This document shows, in pieces, positions 17,797 through 26,026 of a stretch of DNA of 64,000 nt (within the stretch, counting starts at the first letter, position 1; the number at the start of each line of letters is the position of its first letter). Under the pieces are notes generated by a model that saw nothing but the letters and a program-made list of their open reading frames with translations, made no database searches and had not been told where the DNA came from. This DNA is from Diaphorobacter ruginosibacter (GTDB lineage: Bacteria > Pseudomonadota > Gammaproteobacteria > Burkholderiales > Burkholderiaceae_C), in NCBI RefSeq assembly GCF_014395975.1, contig NZ_CP060714.1, positions 2,418,001-2,482,000 on the forward strand. The letters run 5' to 3'. The position numbers and the translations under genes were made by a program.

Positions 17797-19872
17797 ATGA
17801 TTCCCTATGTCACATCGGGCGGCGCAGGCGTGCGCCTTCGCCCACTTTCCGCCGCCATCGTCCTGCTCTTTGCGGGCGCGCATGCGCATGCCGCGGATGC
17901 CCAGGAGCAGTCGCTTTCAGAAGTCACCGTGTCGTCCAGCGGCCTTGCACTCGGCGTATCCGAGATGACGACCCCGGTCAGCGTGATGGACGGCGACACG
18001 CTGGTGCGCCGCCGCGAGGCCACGCTGGGCGAAACACTCGAGGGCGAACCCGGCATCACCAGCACGCACTTCGGTGCCGGTGCCAGTCGCCCGGTGATCC
18101 GCGGCATGGATGGCCCGCGCGTCAAGGTGCTTTCGGACGGATCCGAAATCCAGGACGCGTCCACCGTCAGCCCTGACCATGCCGTCACATCGGAGCCTTT
18201 GCTGGCTTCGCAGATCGAGGTGCTGCGCGGACCATCGGCATTGCTCTATGGTGCAGGCGCCATCGGCGGGGTGGTGAATGTCCTGGACAGCCGCGTTCCC
18301 ACCGCCATTCCGCAGAAGGGCTATGAAGGTGCCGCGGAAGCGCGCATCGGCAGCGGTGCCGACGAGAAGGCAGGAGCGATTTCCCTCACCGGTGGCAGCG
18401 GCAACATTGCCATGCATGTGGAAGCCGCGGGCCGCGATGCCAACGACTACGGCGTCGGCAACGGATGGAGCGGCGGCTCGCGGGTTCCGGGCAGCTTCAA
18501 TCGCACCACTGGCGGCAGTGTCGGCCTGTCATGGATCGGCTCGCGGGGCTATCTGGGATTTGCCGTCACGCAGCAGAACGCGCGCTACGGGCTGCCGGGC
18601 CACAACCACGACATCGAAGGCTGCCATCCCCATGGCGATCACCTGCACTGCGGCGGTCACGACGGGCATGACCATGACGAACACGGACATGACCACGAAG
18701 GCGAGGCCTCGGGGGACGTGCCGGTGGTCGACATGCGAAGCAACCGGCTTGACGTGCGCGGCGAATTGCTCAACCCGTTTGCGGGCTTTTCCGTGCTTCG
18801 GCTGCGGGCGGGCCTGACCGACTATCGCCACGACGAGATCGAGGACGGAGCCGTCGGCACCACATTCAAGAACAAGGCCTACGACCTGCGCGTCGAGGCG
18901 CAGCACGAGCCCATCGCAGGCCTCAAGGGCCTGATCGGCGTGCAGAACTCGCGCCGCCGGTTCAGCGCCATCGGAGAAGAGGCCTACGTACAGCCCACGG
19001 TCACCGAGCGCACGGGCCTGTTCCTGCTGGAGGAATACCGCACAGGCGATTGGCGCTGGGAGGGAGCGCTGCGCCAGGACTGGCAGACCACCACGGCTCA
19101 GGAGAGCGGCGTGCGGCGCAGCCACAACGGTACATCGCTCTCGCTGGGTACCTCCTGGCGCTTCCAGCCAGGGTATGCGGCGGGCCTGACGCTCACCCGC
19201 GCAAGCCGCGCCCCCACGGCCGAAGAGCTCTATGCGCGCGGCCTGCACATGGCCACGGCCACCTACGAACTGGGCAATGTAGACCTGCGCAACGAGGTGT
19301 CGAACAACATCGATCTGTCCCTGCGCCGGACGGCAGGCAACACCACGTTCGACGTGACGGCCTATCGCAACCGCATCAAGGGCTATATCTATGGCCGCAC
19401 GCTGGATGCGCTGGATGGCGTGCAGTTGCTGCAGTACAGCCAGCGTGATGCCACGTTCACCGGCCTGGAGGCCAAGCTCCGGCAGAAGCTGGGCAACACG
19501 CTGAGCGCCACGGTCTACGGCGACGTGGTGCGCGCCCGTCTCGCCAGCGGCGAGAACCTGCCGCGCATGGCGCCGGCACGCCTGGGGGTGCGGCTTGATG
19601 CGCGCTGGCAGGCGTGGGACGCGAACGTGGAGTGGGTGCAGGTGGCAGCGCAGAACAGGATCACCGAGTTCGAGACCCGCACGCCAGGCTATGGCATGCT
19701 GCATCTGGGCGTCGCCTACAACGGCGGAAAGGGCACGCCGCACGAGTGGCAGGTCTACCTGAAGGCGCGCAACCTGACCGACAAGCTGGCCTACTCCGCG
19801 ACTTCGTTCATCAAGGACGCGGCTCCGCTCATGGGGCGCAACATCGTTGTCGGAATGCGGGTCGCGTTCTAA
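17797..19872 (+). CDS. TonB-dependent outer-membrane receptor with His-rich loop, ZnuD-like
   Basis: A 691-residue receptor. A signal peptide ending near AHAADA (about residue 35) is followed by a plug domain (SEMTTPVSVMDG, RPVIRGMDGPRVKVLSDG, EVLRGPSALLYGAGAIGGVV) and a beta-barrel finishing with the aromatic MRVAF terminus. Between about residues 268 and 305 there is an extracellular-loop-like stretch with more than a dozen histidines, two cysteines and many acidic residues (bases 18600-18713), as in zinc receptors of the ZnuD type. Zinc import across the outer membrane is the likely role. I found no convincing Zur box upstream. Copper or nickel are alternatives. Confidence 0.85.
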   Translation: MIPYVTSGGAGVRLRPLSAAIVLLFAGAHAHAADAQEQSLSEVTVSSSGLALGVSEMTTPVSVMDGDTLVRRREATLGETLEGEPGITSTHFGAGASRPVIRGMDGPRVKVLSDGSEIQDASTVSPDHAVTSEPLLASQIEVLRGPSALLYGAGAIGGVVNVLDSRVPTAIPQKGYEGAAEARIGSGADEKAGAISLTGGSGNIAMHVEAAGRDANDYGVGNGWSGGSRVPGSFNRTTGGSVGLSWIGSRGYLGFAVTQQNARYGLPGHNHDIEGCHPHGDHLHCGGHDGHDHDEHGHDHEGEASGDVPVVDMRSNRLDVRGELLNPFAGFSVLRLRAGLTDYRHDEIEDGAVGTTFKNKAYDLRVEAQHEPIAGLKGLIGVQNSRRRFSAIGEEAYVQPTVTERTGLFLLEEYRTGDWRWEGALRQDWQTTTAQESGVRRSHNGTSLSLGTSWRFQPGYAAGLTLTRASRAPTAEELYARGLHMATATYELGNVDLRNEVSNNIDLSLRRTAGNTTFDVTAYRNRIKGYIYGRTLDALDGVQLLQYSQRDATFTGLEAKLRQKLGNTLSATVYGDVVRARLASGENLPRMAPARLGVRLDARWQAWDANVEWVQVAAQNRITEFETRTPGYGMLHLGVAYNGGKGTPHEWQVYLKARNLTDKLAYSATSFIKDAAPLMGRNIVVGMRVAF

Positions 19873-19933
19873 AGGCTATCGGTAACGGGCTGGCATGAAA
19901 GCCCGCGCGCTTTCGTGCGACAAGCTTGAGATG

Positions 19934-19966
19934 CCATGAGCGCGCTGCTACCATGCGCGCTCATGG
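19934..19966. other. Perfect 12-bp hairpin in intergenic region
   Basis: CCATGAGCGCGC and GCGCGCTCATGG are perfect complements separated by nine bases. The 359-bp gap (19873-20231) between the TonB receptor and the hexad-repeat gene also has a weaker hairpin at 19893-19918 and otherwise shows no gene or site I recognise. The strong hairpin could end transcription of the receptor in either direction, but no T-run follows. Confidence 0.55.
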
Positions 19967-20231
19967 CCTGTCTCGCCTCCATCTCCATCGCTGCGGTTCT
20001 GCCACCGAGTCTGTGCGGAGGCTCCGTCGCGCCCATCGCCCGCGAGATCTGGCCATACGAACCAGTCGCACATTTCCCCGCCCGGCGATAGGCATCCATC
20101 CTTTCTTTTCATCACGCAGAAACTCTTGCATCGCCGGGCTCACGAACAGCTCTGCGTTGCGGTGTGCCTCTGCCGCGTGGACTCCCCCACGCCCGGAAGG
20201 TACCCGCGTCAATCCCCAAGTGAGGAATGGC

Positions 20232-21134
20232 ATGGATCACACAATGGAGTTCACCAAGCAGTTCCTGCGCGCCAAGAATCCGTGCGCCATGGGCTACCGC
20301 TGGTTTGTTCGGAATCTGGATGACGGCGTCGGTTACCAGAAGGCGCTCGACACCCTGGTCGAGGCAGGCCGCATCGAGGATGCGCTCTGGCTGGTACGGG
20401 CCTTCGGCCCGACCAACGACGTGCTGCACCTCGACAGCCTGGAGGCCGAAGCCGTGGTCTTCGCAGGCACGATCGAGGTGCGCGCCGGCATCGACGTGGA
20501 CGGTGTGATCCACGCGGGGCGCTCGATCCGTTGCGGCGCAGGCATCCGCGCTGGCGGCTCGATCACCACAGGCGAGGACATCCGCGCGGGCGGCAGCATC
20601 CAGTGTGGCGAACACCTGCACGTGGGCGGAAGCCTGCGAACCGACTGGGGCGTCGATGTCGCCAGGTCGCTTGTCTGCGGCGGCGATCTGCGCGTGGCAT
20701 GGGACCTGGCAGTGAAGGACACCATCGAGGTGCGCGGCGGCGCCGTCGTCGGCCAGGACTTGCTGGCGGGCTTTTCCGTGCAATGCGACAAGAACTTGCG
20801 CGTGGGAGGCCATCTGCAGGGCGCTGACTTCGTGCGCGCAGGGCAGGGCATCCATGTCGGGGGCACGATCGACGGGGTCACGCACATCGAGGCCGGCTGG
20901 GGCATCCGCGCGGGTCAGTTCATCCATGTGAGTGGCGCGATCAAGGCGGGCGAGAGCCTGTCATCCGGAGAGGACATCCGTGCGGGCAGCGGCTACGGAG
21001 TGTTCGCGGGCCTCAACGTGCAGGAGCAGTCGTGGGACGTCTGCGGGCAGGTCTGGGCCGAGCAACCGCCCGAGGGCCTTCGCAGCGGCTTCTTCTCGGG
21101 GCCAAGCCCTTTCGACAGCGTGGCGGCAAGGTAA
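20232..21134 (+). CDS. Hexad-repeat solenoid (beta-helix-like) protein of unknown function
   Basis: I do not recognise a named family. The 300-residue protein has a helical N-terminal cap (about residues 1-63, including KALDTLVEAGRIEDALWLVR) with no signal peptide. From about residue 64 to 265 there is an almost uninterrupted six-residue repeat with I, L or V at position 1 and usually G at position 4, for example IRAGGS-ITTGED-IRAGGS (residues about 105-122). About 34 turns' worth of hexads predict a parallel beta-helix, comparable in principle to bactofilins/FapA or hexapeptide transferases. ATG 20232 is preceded by GAGGAA at a suitable distance; the open frame continues to 19926 but the extension looks non-coding. 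It stands alone between a TonB receptor and an AEC carrier, and is likely cytoplasmic. Confidence 0.75.
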   Translation: MDHTMEFTKQFLRAKNPCAMGYRWFVRNLDDGVGYQKALDTLVEAGRIEDALWLVRAFGPTNDVLHLDSLEAEAVVFAGTIEVRAGIDVDGVIHAGRSIRCGAGIRAGGSITTGEDIRAGGSIQCGEHLHVGGSLRTDWGVDVARSLVCGGDLRVAWDLAVKDTIEVRGGAVVGQDLLAGFSVQCDKNLRVGGHLQGADFVRAGQGIHVGGTIDGVTHIEAGWGIRAGQFIHVSGAIKAGESLSSGEDIRAGSGYGVFAGLNVQEQSWDVCGQVWAEQPPEGLRSGFFSGPSPFDSVAAR

Positions 21135-21217
21135 TCGGCGCGGAGCCCTGAAGACTGCCGGAGAAATCTCTAGAATTCCCGGCTTGCTACCCGCGCAGCG
21201 TCCCTGCGCCGATTCCC

Positions 21218-22153
21218 ATGCTCGCCTCCCTCATCCCCGTTCTTCTTTGCATCGCCCTTGGCTGGTTCGTCGCAAAGATCGGGTGGGTGCGCGATGCGGC
21301 CATCAAGGACCTGAGCAACCTGGTGTTCCTGGTGCTGACCCCCGCGCTGCTGTTCCGCACCATGGGGCAGGTGCGGCTGCAGGACCTCGATTTCCGGCCC
21401 GTTGTTCTGTATTTCTCGGCCGTCGCCATTCTTTTCGTTGGCACGATGCTGGTGCGCGGCTTCTCCAAGCGCGCGGCTGCGGAGGCGCTCGCCTGCGTGT
21501 TCAGCAACACGGTGATGATCGGCGTGCCCATCATCCAGTTCGTCTTCGGTGACGATGCGCTCATCGTGCTGTTCACGCTGGTGTCACTGCACTCGCTGAT
21601 CCTATTGACCTCGGCCACGCTGATCTTCGAGCTCGCCGATGCGCGCGAGGCGCAGTCGGGCGGCTCCACTCCCGCCGCACCGCTCTGGATGACGCTCGCC
21701 CAGGCGGCGCGCAAGAGCATCATCCATCCTGTGCCGCTCCCCATTCTTGCCGGGCTGATCTTTGCCCAGACGGGCCTTCAGCTGCCGTCGGGCCTCGACA
21801 AGGGACTGCAGATGGTGGGCAACGCACTGAGCCCGATGGCGCTGCTGCTGGTCGGCATCTCGCTGGCCTACACGCACATCGGGCGCAACATGCGCACGGC
21901 GCTGTCGATCGCCATGGTGAAAAACCTGGTGATGCCGGGACTGGTGCTGCTGATCGCGCCGCTGCTGGGCGTGTCGGGCCTGCCGCTGGCCGTGATGTTC
22001 GTGATCGCCGCCATGCCCGTGGGAGCCAACGTCTTCTACTTCACGCAGCGCTATGGCGTGATGCAGCAGGAGGTCTCGGCCAGCATCGCGGCGTCCACGC
22101 TGATCGCACTTGCGACCTTGCCGCTTGCAATCTGGATTGCACACCACCTGTGA
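21218..22153 (+). CDS. AEC (auxin efflux carrier) family transporter
   Basis: A 311-residue inner-membrane protein with about ten hydrophobic helices in two five-helix halves. The beginning (LIPVLLCIALGWFVAKIGWVR) and the DLSNLVFLVLTPALLFRTM segment are typical of the MdcF/YfdV-like bacterial AEC family. These carriers move organic acids such as malonate or malate; no substrate can be assigned here. It is convergent with pdxH and apparently monocistronic. Confidence 0.88.
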   Translation: MLASLIPVLLCIALGWFVAKIGWVRDAAIKDLSNLVFLVLTPALLFRTMGQVRLQDLDFRPVVLYFSAVAILFVGTMLVRGFSKRAAAEALACVFSNTVMIGVPIIQFVFGDDALIVLFTLVSLHSLILLTSATLIFELADAREAQSGGSTPAAPLWMTLAQAARKSIIHPVPLPILAGLIFAQTGLQLPSGLDKGLQMVGNALSPMALLLVGISLAYTHIGRNMRTALSIAMVKNLVMPGLVLLIAPLLGVSGLPLAVMFVIAAMPVGANVFYFTQRYGVMQQEVSASIAASTLIALATLPLAIWIAHHL

Positions 22154-22185
22154 CGTGCAACCCTGGCGTGGCTTGTGGTCAGGGG

Positions 22186-22836
22186 TCAGGGGGCCAGGCG
22201 CTCGCGCAGCCATTCGCCGCCATCAAGGCGGTAGCTCAGGCGATCATGAAGGCGGCTTTTGCGGCCCTGCCAGAATTCCCAGCGGTCGGGCACCAGCCTG
22301 AAGCCACCCCAATGTGGTGGGCGAGGAGGGTTCAGCATGAACTTGGCGCCATACCGGGCCGCATTGGCCACCAGCACGCTGCGGCCGGCGATCACCTGGC
22401 TTTGGGGACTGGCCCACGCGCCGATGCGTGAATCCAGCGGCCGGCTGTTGAAGTAGGCGTCGCTTTCTTCGGCGCTGACCTTCTCCACGCGGCCCTCGAT
22501 GCGCACCACGCGCTCGAGCTCGACCCAATGGAACTGCAGTGCCGCGAACGGGTTGCCAGCGATCTGCTGGCCCTTGCGGCTGTCGTAGTTGGTGAACCAG
22601 ACAATGCCACGCTCGTCGTACCCCTTGATCAGCACGATACGCGTGCTGGGGCGCATATCGCCGCCCACGGTGGCAACGGTCATCGCATTGGGCTCGGGCA
22701 CCTGGCTCGCAATAGCCTCGTTCAGCCACTGGTCGAACTGCTGGAGTGGATCGCCGTGCGATGCGTCCTCGCTGAGCTCCGCGCGCTCGTAGCTCTTGCG
22801 CAGATCGGCGATATGAGAGGAGAGGGGAGTGGTCAT
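22186..22836 (-). CDS. pdxH: Pyridoxamine 5'-phosphate oxidase
   Basis: A 216-residue FMN enzyme of vitamin B6 biosynthesis and salvage; it oxidises pyridox(am)ine 5'-phosphate to pyridoxal 5'-phosphate. Visible motifs are RIVLIKGYDERGIVWFTNYD (FMN/substrate binding, about residue 66), SRKGQQIAGNPFAALQFHW and the C-terminal signature WEFWQGRKSRLHDRL. ATG 22836 gives the normal length; the frame to 22956 adds non-homologous residues. It is convergent with the AEC gene. Confidence 0.95.
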   Translation of the reverse strand: MTTPLSSHIADLRKSYERAELSEDASHGDPLQQFDQWLNEAIASQVPEPNAMTVATVGGDMRPSTRIVLIKGYDERGIVWFTNYDSRKGQQIAGNPFAALQFHWVELERVVRIEGRVEKVSAEESDAYFNSRPLDSRIGAWASPQSQVIAGRSVLVANAARYGAKFMLNPPRPPHWGGFRLVPDRWEFWQGRKSRLHDRLSYRLDGGEWLRERLAP

Positions 22837-22918
22837 GCGGCTATTGTGCCTCGCCTGCCGCTCCCCAGACGCGAAAGTGGCTCCGGGATTGCAGTGGTCC
22901 CGGCTCCTCGCGAAGGAC

Positions 22919-23449
22919 TTACTTGATGACCGCGCAGGCCAGGCGCGCACCGGCATTGCCCGTGGGCTGGGTCTTGTAGTCGTCGGGATCCGCGTGGACG
23001 ATCAGGCCACGGCCAACGACATTGTTTGCCGCGCCCTGAGCAAGGCTGATGCCCTTGAGTTCGGTGTTGAAGCGCGCCACGCCATTGGCATCCGCGCGCA
23101 GGCTGGGCAGGTCGCCTCCATGGTGCGCATCCGCATCGAACTTCCCATGGGCGGATCCCGTGGGATTGAAGTGACCGCCTGCGCTCATGCCATCGCCGCT
23201 TGAGCAGTCGCCTTTTTCATGGATATGGAAGCCATGCTCCGAGTTCGGCTTGAGGCCCGAGATCTCACCCGTCACCAGCAGGGTGTTGTCGGCGGTCTGC
23301 ATGAAGCGCACGGTGCCCTTGGCGTTATTGCCGCGCGTTGCCTGCAGCTCGGCCGATGCCTGAGGCTTGGTCGGAGAGACCGACGAGCATGCCGCAAGGC
23401 TTGCCACGGCAGCGGCGGCGAGAAGGGTAAGACTGATTCGCATGGACAT
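22919..23449 (-). CDS. sodC: Periplasmic Cu,Zn superoxide dismutase, lipoprotein
   Basis: A 176-residue precursor with a lipobox (ASLAAC, cysteine near residue 22), so it is probably membrane-anchored in the periplasm. It dismutates superoxide. Copper and zinc ligands are visible: GFHIHEKGDC, GGHFNPTG, HGKFDADAHHGGDL and, near the C-terminus, GLIVHADPDDYKTQPTGNAG with the catalytic arginine in ARLACAVIK. The start at 23449 is preceded by GAGGTG. The upstream frame extension to 23533 would overlap the chaC-like stop. Confidence 0.94.
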   Translation of the reverse strand: MSMRISLTLLAAAAVASLAACSSVSPTKPQASAELQATRGNNAKGTVRFMQTADNTLLVTGEISGLKPNSEHGFHIHEKGDCSSGDGMSAGGHFNPTGSAHGKFDADAHHGGDLPSLRADANGVARFNTELKGISLAQGAANNVVGRGLIVHADPDDYKTQPTGNAGARLACAVIK

Positions 23450-23532
23450 GATGGAAACACCTCTTGTTAGAAGAAGGGAAGCACAGTGACAGTGCGCGCG
23501 CTCGCAGCCCCGAGCAGCGGCTGTATGAGGCA

Positions 23533-24126
23533 TCAGCTTCCCTTGTGGGGAAGGCTCAGCAACCGCGCGAGCGCGCGATCCTCGATGCCCATCTGCAGCA
23601 ACTGCTCGTGCGTTGCGCGTGCATAGTCGAACGTGGTGCCGAACTTGCCGCTGGCCTCGCTGAAGATGCGGCGGTATTCATCGTCGCACAACAGGCCCGT
23701 GTGGCTCGGGCTTTTCCTTGACAGCGTGAAGGCCAGCGACTTGACGGGCCCCTCGCTCGTATGGCATTCAAGCCAGCGCGGGTCGTACACGCCCAGTGTC
23801 ATCTCGCGCAGCCACAGCGCGCGCATGACATCTTCGCCGCGCGACCTCTCCACTCGGAAGATCACGCCGCGGCAGCTGCCGCCCGACAGCATGCCGAAGA
23901 CCAGGCCCGGACATTCGGGGGTCCCACGGTTCACGCGGCTCCACATCTTGAGCGCGCGGTGCCAGCCGAAGACCTTGGCATCCCTGCGCTCCACGAAGTC
24001 GAAGTCAGGTCGCCATATCAGCGAACCGTAGCCAAATACCCACAAATCATCCTTGCCACCCCATTCTTGCAAGGCTGTTTCAAGCATCGGTGCGGGATCA
24101 CGAACAGGAACGGCAGTCAACGACAT
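23533..24126 (-). CDS. ChaC-like gamma-glutamylcyclotransferase
   Basis: A 197-residue enzyme of the ChaC class, cleaving glutathione to 5-oxoproline and Cys-Gly in the cytoplasm. The defining VFGYGSLIWRPDF motif is at about residue 31, and the catalytic-glutamate neighbourhood LREMTLGVYDPRWLEC is present. ATG 24126 is preferred to the TTG at 24135. It is divergent from the OmpA-domain gene and lies upstream of sodC on the same strand (83 bp between reading frames), so both could act in redox homeostasis. Confidence 0.9.
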   Translation of the reverse strand: MSLTAVPVRDPAPMLETALQEWGGKDDLWVFGYGSLIWRPDFDFVERRDAKVFGWHRALKMWSRVNRGTPECPGLVFGMLSGGSCRGVIFRVERSRGEDVMRALWLREMTLGVYDPRWLECHTSEGPVKSLAFTLSRKSPSHTGLLCDDEYRRIFSEASGKFGTTFDYARATHEQLLQMGIEDRALARLLSLPHKGS

Positions 24127-24199
24127 GGCAAGCAAACTACAATCGACGGGTTTTGTCCTTCCAACATATCACGAATCAATCATCAACGGAGTCCAACTC

Positions 24200-24742
24200 A
24201 TGTCCTTCAACAGTTCCGACGACGACAGCCAGCAGCGCTTTGCCCTGGGTTTTCTCTTTGCCTTGATCGCCCTGGTGGTTTCGACCGTCGTCGGCGTGGT
24301 GGTCTACAAGCGCGGCATTGCCCACGCTCCTGCTGCCAAGCCGGTGGCAGCGAAGACCGTCGAGCTGACCGCCGTCAGCGCGTCCGGCAATGTGATTGCC
24401 GAGGATGCCGCTTCCGTGGTCGTGATGGACAACGGCGTGGTCAAGTTCTACTTCGCCTCCGGCAAGGCAGAGGTCGCTCCGGGCGCCAACACCGCGCTGG
24501 TCGAAGTGATCAAGGGCGTGGTTGAGGGCGGCAAGAAGGCCGAAGTCTCGGGCTACCACGACGCCACGGGTGATCTGGCCAAGAACCAGGAATTGGCCAA
24601 GCTGCGTGCCATGGCCGTTGCCGACGCGCTCAAGTCCCTGGGTGTGGCCGAAGACAAGATCAGCCTGAAGAAGCCCGAGCAATCGCAGGCATCCGGCACC
24701 AATGCCGAGGCACGCCGCGTGGAAGTCACGCTGGTTCCCTGA
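24200..24742 (+). CDS. Membrane-anchored OmpA-domain protein
   Basis: A 180-residue protein with a short N-terminal tail, one membrane helix (FALGFLFALIALVVSTVVGV, about residues 14-33) and a C-terminal OmpA-like domain (KFYFASGKAEVAPGA, GYHDATGDLAKNQELAKLRA, EARRVEVTLV). Such domains bind peptidoglycan, though the usual NxxLSxxRA pattern is degenerate here. ATG 24200 has GGAG nine bases upstream; the longer frame from 24053 overlaps the divergent gene. A clear terminator follows. Confidence 0.85.
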   Translation: MSFNSSDDDSQQRFALGFLFALIALVVSTVVGVVVYKRGIAHAPAAKPVAAKTVELTAVSASGNVIAEDAASVVVMDNGVVKFYFASGKAEVAPGANTALVEVIKGVVEGGKKAEVSGYHDATGDLAKNQELAKLRAMAVADALKSLGVAEDKISLKKPEQSQASGTNAEARRVEVTLVP

Positions 24743-24764
24743 AGCTGCAGGTTTCCTTCCTCTG

Positions 24765-24790
24765 AAAAGCCCGATTCGTCGGGCTTTTTT
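24765..24790 (+). terminator. Rho-independent terminator
   Basis: AAAAGCCCGA / TCGGGCTTTT hairpin ending in six T residues, 22 bp after the OmpA-domain gene. This is a textbook intrinsic terminator; its symmetry could also serve the frameshifted lacI-type gene arriving from the right. Confidence 0.92.
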
Positions 24791-24817
24791 CATTGCCGGG
24801 CCGCCTCTCTGGCAGGC

Positions 24818-25845
24818 TCAGGTGCTCTGCCGCACCACGAGTTCGTAGCCCAGTTCCACGGCATGCGAGCGCGGCATCTGCCCGCGCATCAGCTCCAGCA
24901 GCATCTTCGCCGCGGCCTCGCCCACTTGCCGGCGCGGCGTGCGCACGGTGGTGAGGGGCGGCACCATCTGGTCGCTTCCCGCAAGGTCGTTGAAACCTGC
25001 CATCGCAACGCGCCCGGGCACGGAGATGCCCAGCCTGTTGGCGGCCAGCAACCCACCTTGCGCCAGGTCGTCGTTGCAGAAGAAGACGGCATCGACGTCG
25101 GGGTGCTGGGCAAGCACATCCTGGAACAGCCTGCCCCCAACGCCATGGAGGAGGGCTCGGGGCTCAGGAGTTCCAGGCGCGGGTCGTAGAGGCCGGCCTG
25201 CCGCAGCGCCTGGCGGTAGCCTTCGGCACGCTGCATCACGCGCGGATCCAGCTGGGCGGCGGCGAATGCAATGCGGCGATAGCCCCGCTCCAGCATGTGC
25301 TGTGTGATGGCGGCTCCGGCATCGGCCTGTGAAAAGCCCACGCAGCCGACCTGGGGTGCCTTGCTGATCTCCATCATGTGCACACAGGGCACGCCGCTGC
25401 GCGCGATCAGCTGCCGAGCGGCCTCGCTGCGATCGAACCCGGTCACCAGCAGGCCTGCCGGACGCATCGGGAGATAGGTGCGCAGCAGCAACTCCTCTTC
25501 GGCAGTGTCGTAGTGGGTCACGCCAATCAGCGGCTGGAAACCCAGGGGGAAAAGGGAGCGGTGGATGGCTTCGAGCACGTCCACGAAAAGATTGTTCGAC
25601 AGCAGCGGCACGAGCACCAGCACCTGTGTGCTGCGCTGGGAGGCGAGGGCGCGTGCTGCGGGATCGGGCACATAGTTCAGCTCTTCGACGGCCTTGCGAA
25701 CACGCTCGATGAGCTCCGGCGCCACGCTGCGCTCCCCGCGCAGCGCTCGGGAGACGGTGATCGGGCTGACCTCGGCTGCCCGGGCCACATCGGCCAGCGT
25801 GACGCGACCGCTGGCGCGCCGGCTTCTTTTCTGGGCATCTATCAA
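24818..25845 (-). pseudogene. gntR: LacI-family gluconate repressor (GntR type), frameshifted
   Basis: The locus encodes a LacI-family repressor of about 342 residues, but the frame is broken. The N-terminal part (from 25845 to about 25134) has the helix-turn-helix VTLADVARAAEVSPITVSRA and most of the effector domain. The C-terminal part (24818 to about 25138) continues in the next frame with DVDAVFFCNDDLAQGG. One extra G in the five-G run (25134-25138) would join them as ALGGRLFQDVLAQHPDVDA. The start is a TTG backed by AAGGAG. The divergent gluconokinase/TRAP/ED genes and two identical palindromes identify the regulon. If the shift is real, the repressor is lost and the operon derepressed; if a sequencing error, the gene is intact. 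Confidence 0.88.
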
Positions 25846-25883
25846 GGGTAACTCCTTAGCGGATTCCTGATGATTGTGGCTTA

Positions 25884-25897
25884 GGATAGCGCTATCC
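25884..25897. promoter_or_regulatory. GntR-type operator 1
   Basis: Perfect 14-bp palindrome GGATAGCGCTATCC with the central CG usual for LacI-family sites. It is 39 bp upstream of the repressor start codon. The core TAGCGCT agrees with the gluconate-repressor operator I recall from Pseudomonas aeruginosa. An identical copy lies 148 bp away. Confidence 0.8.
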
Positions 25898-26026
25898 GAA
25901 AGCTTTTTGTCTAATTTATTTCTAGTGTGCTGAATGTAGCCAACGTCATCACCACAGCTTTGTGAGCCAGTTGCTCCGTCGCAGGGTGATCACATGCCTC
26001 CGCATTCACGCACTTTTGTTTTATCT

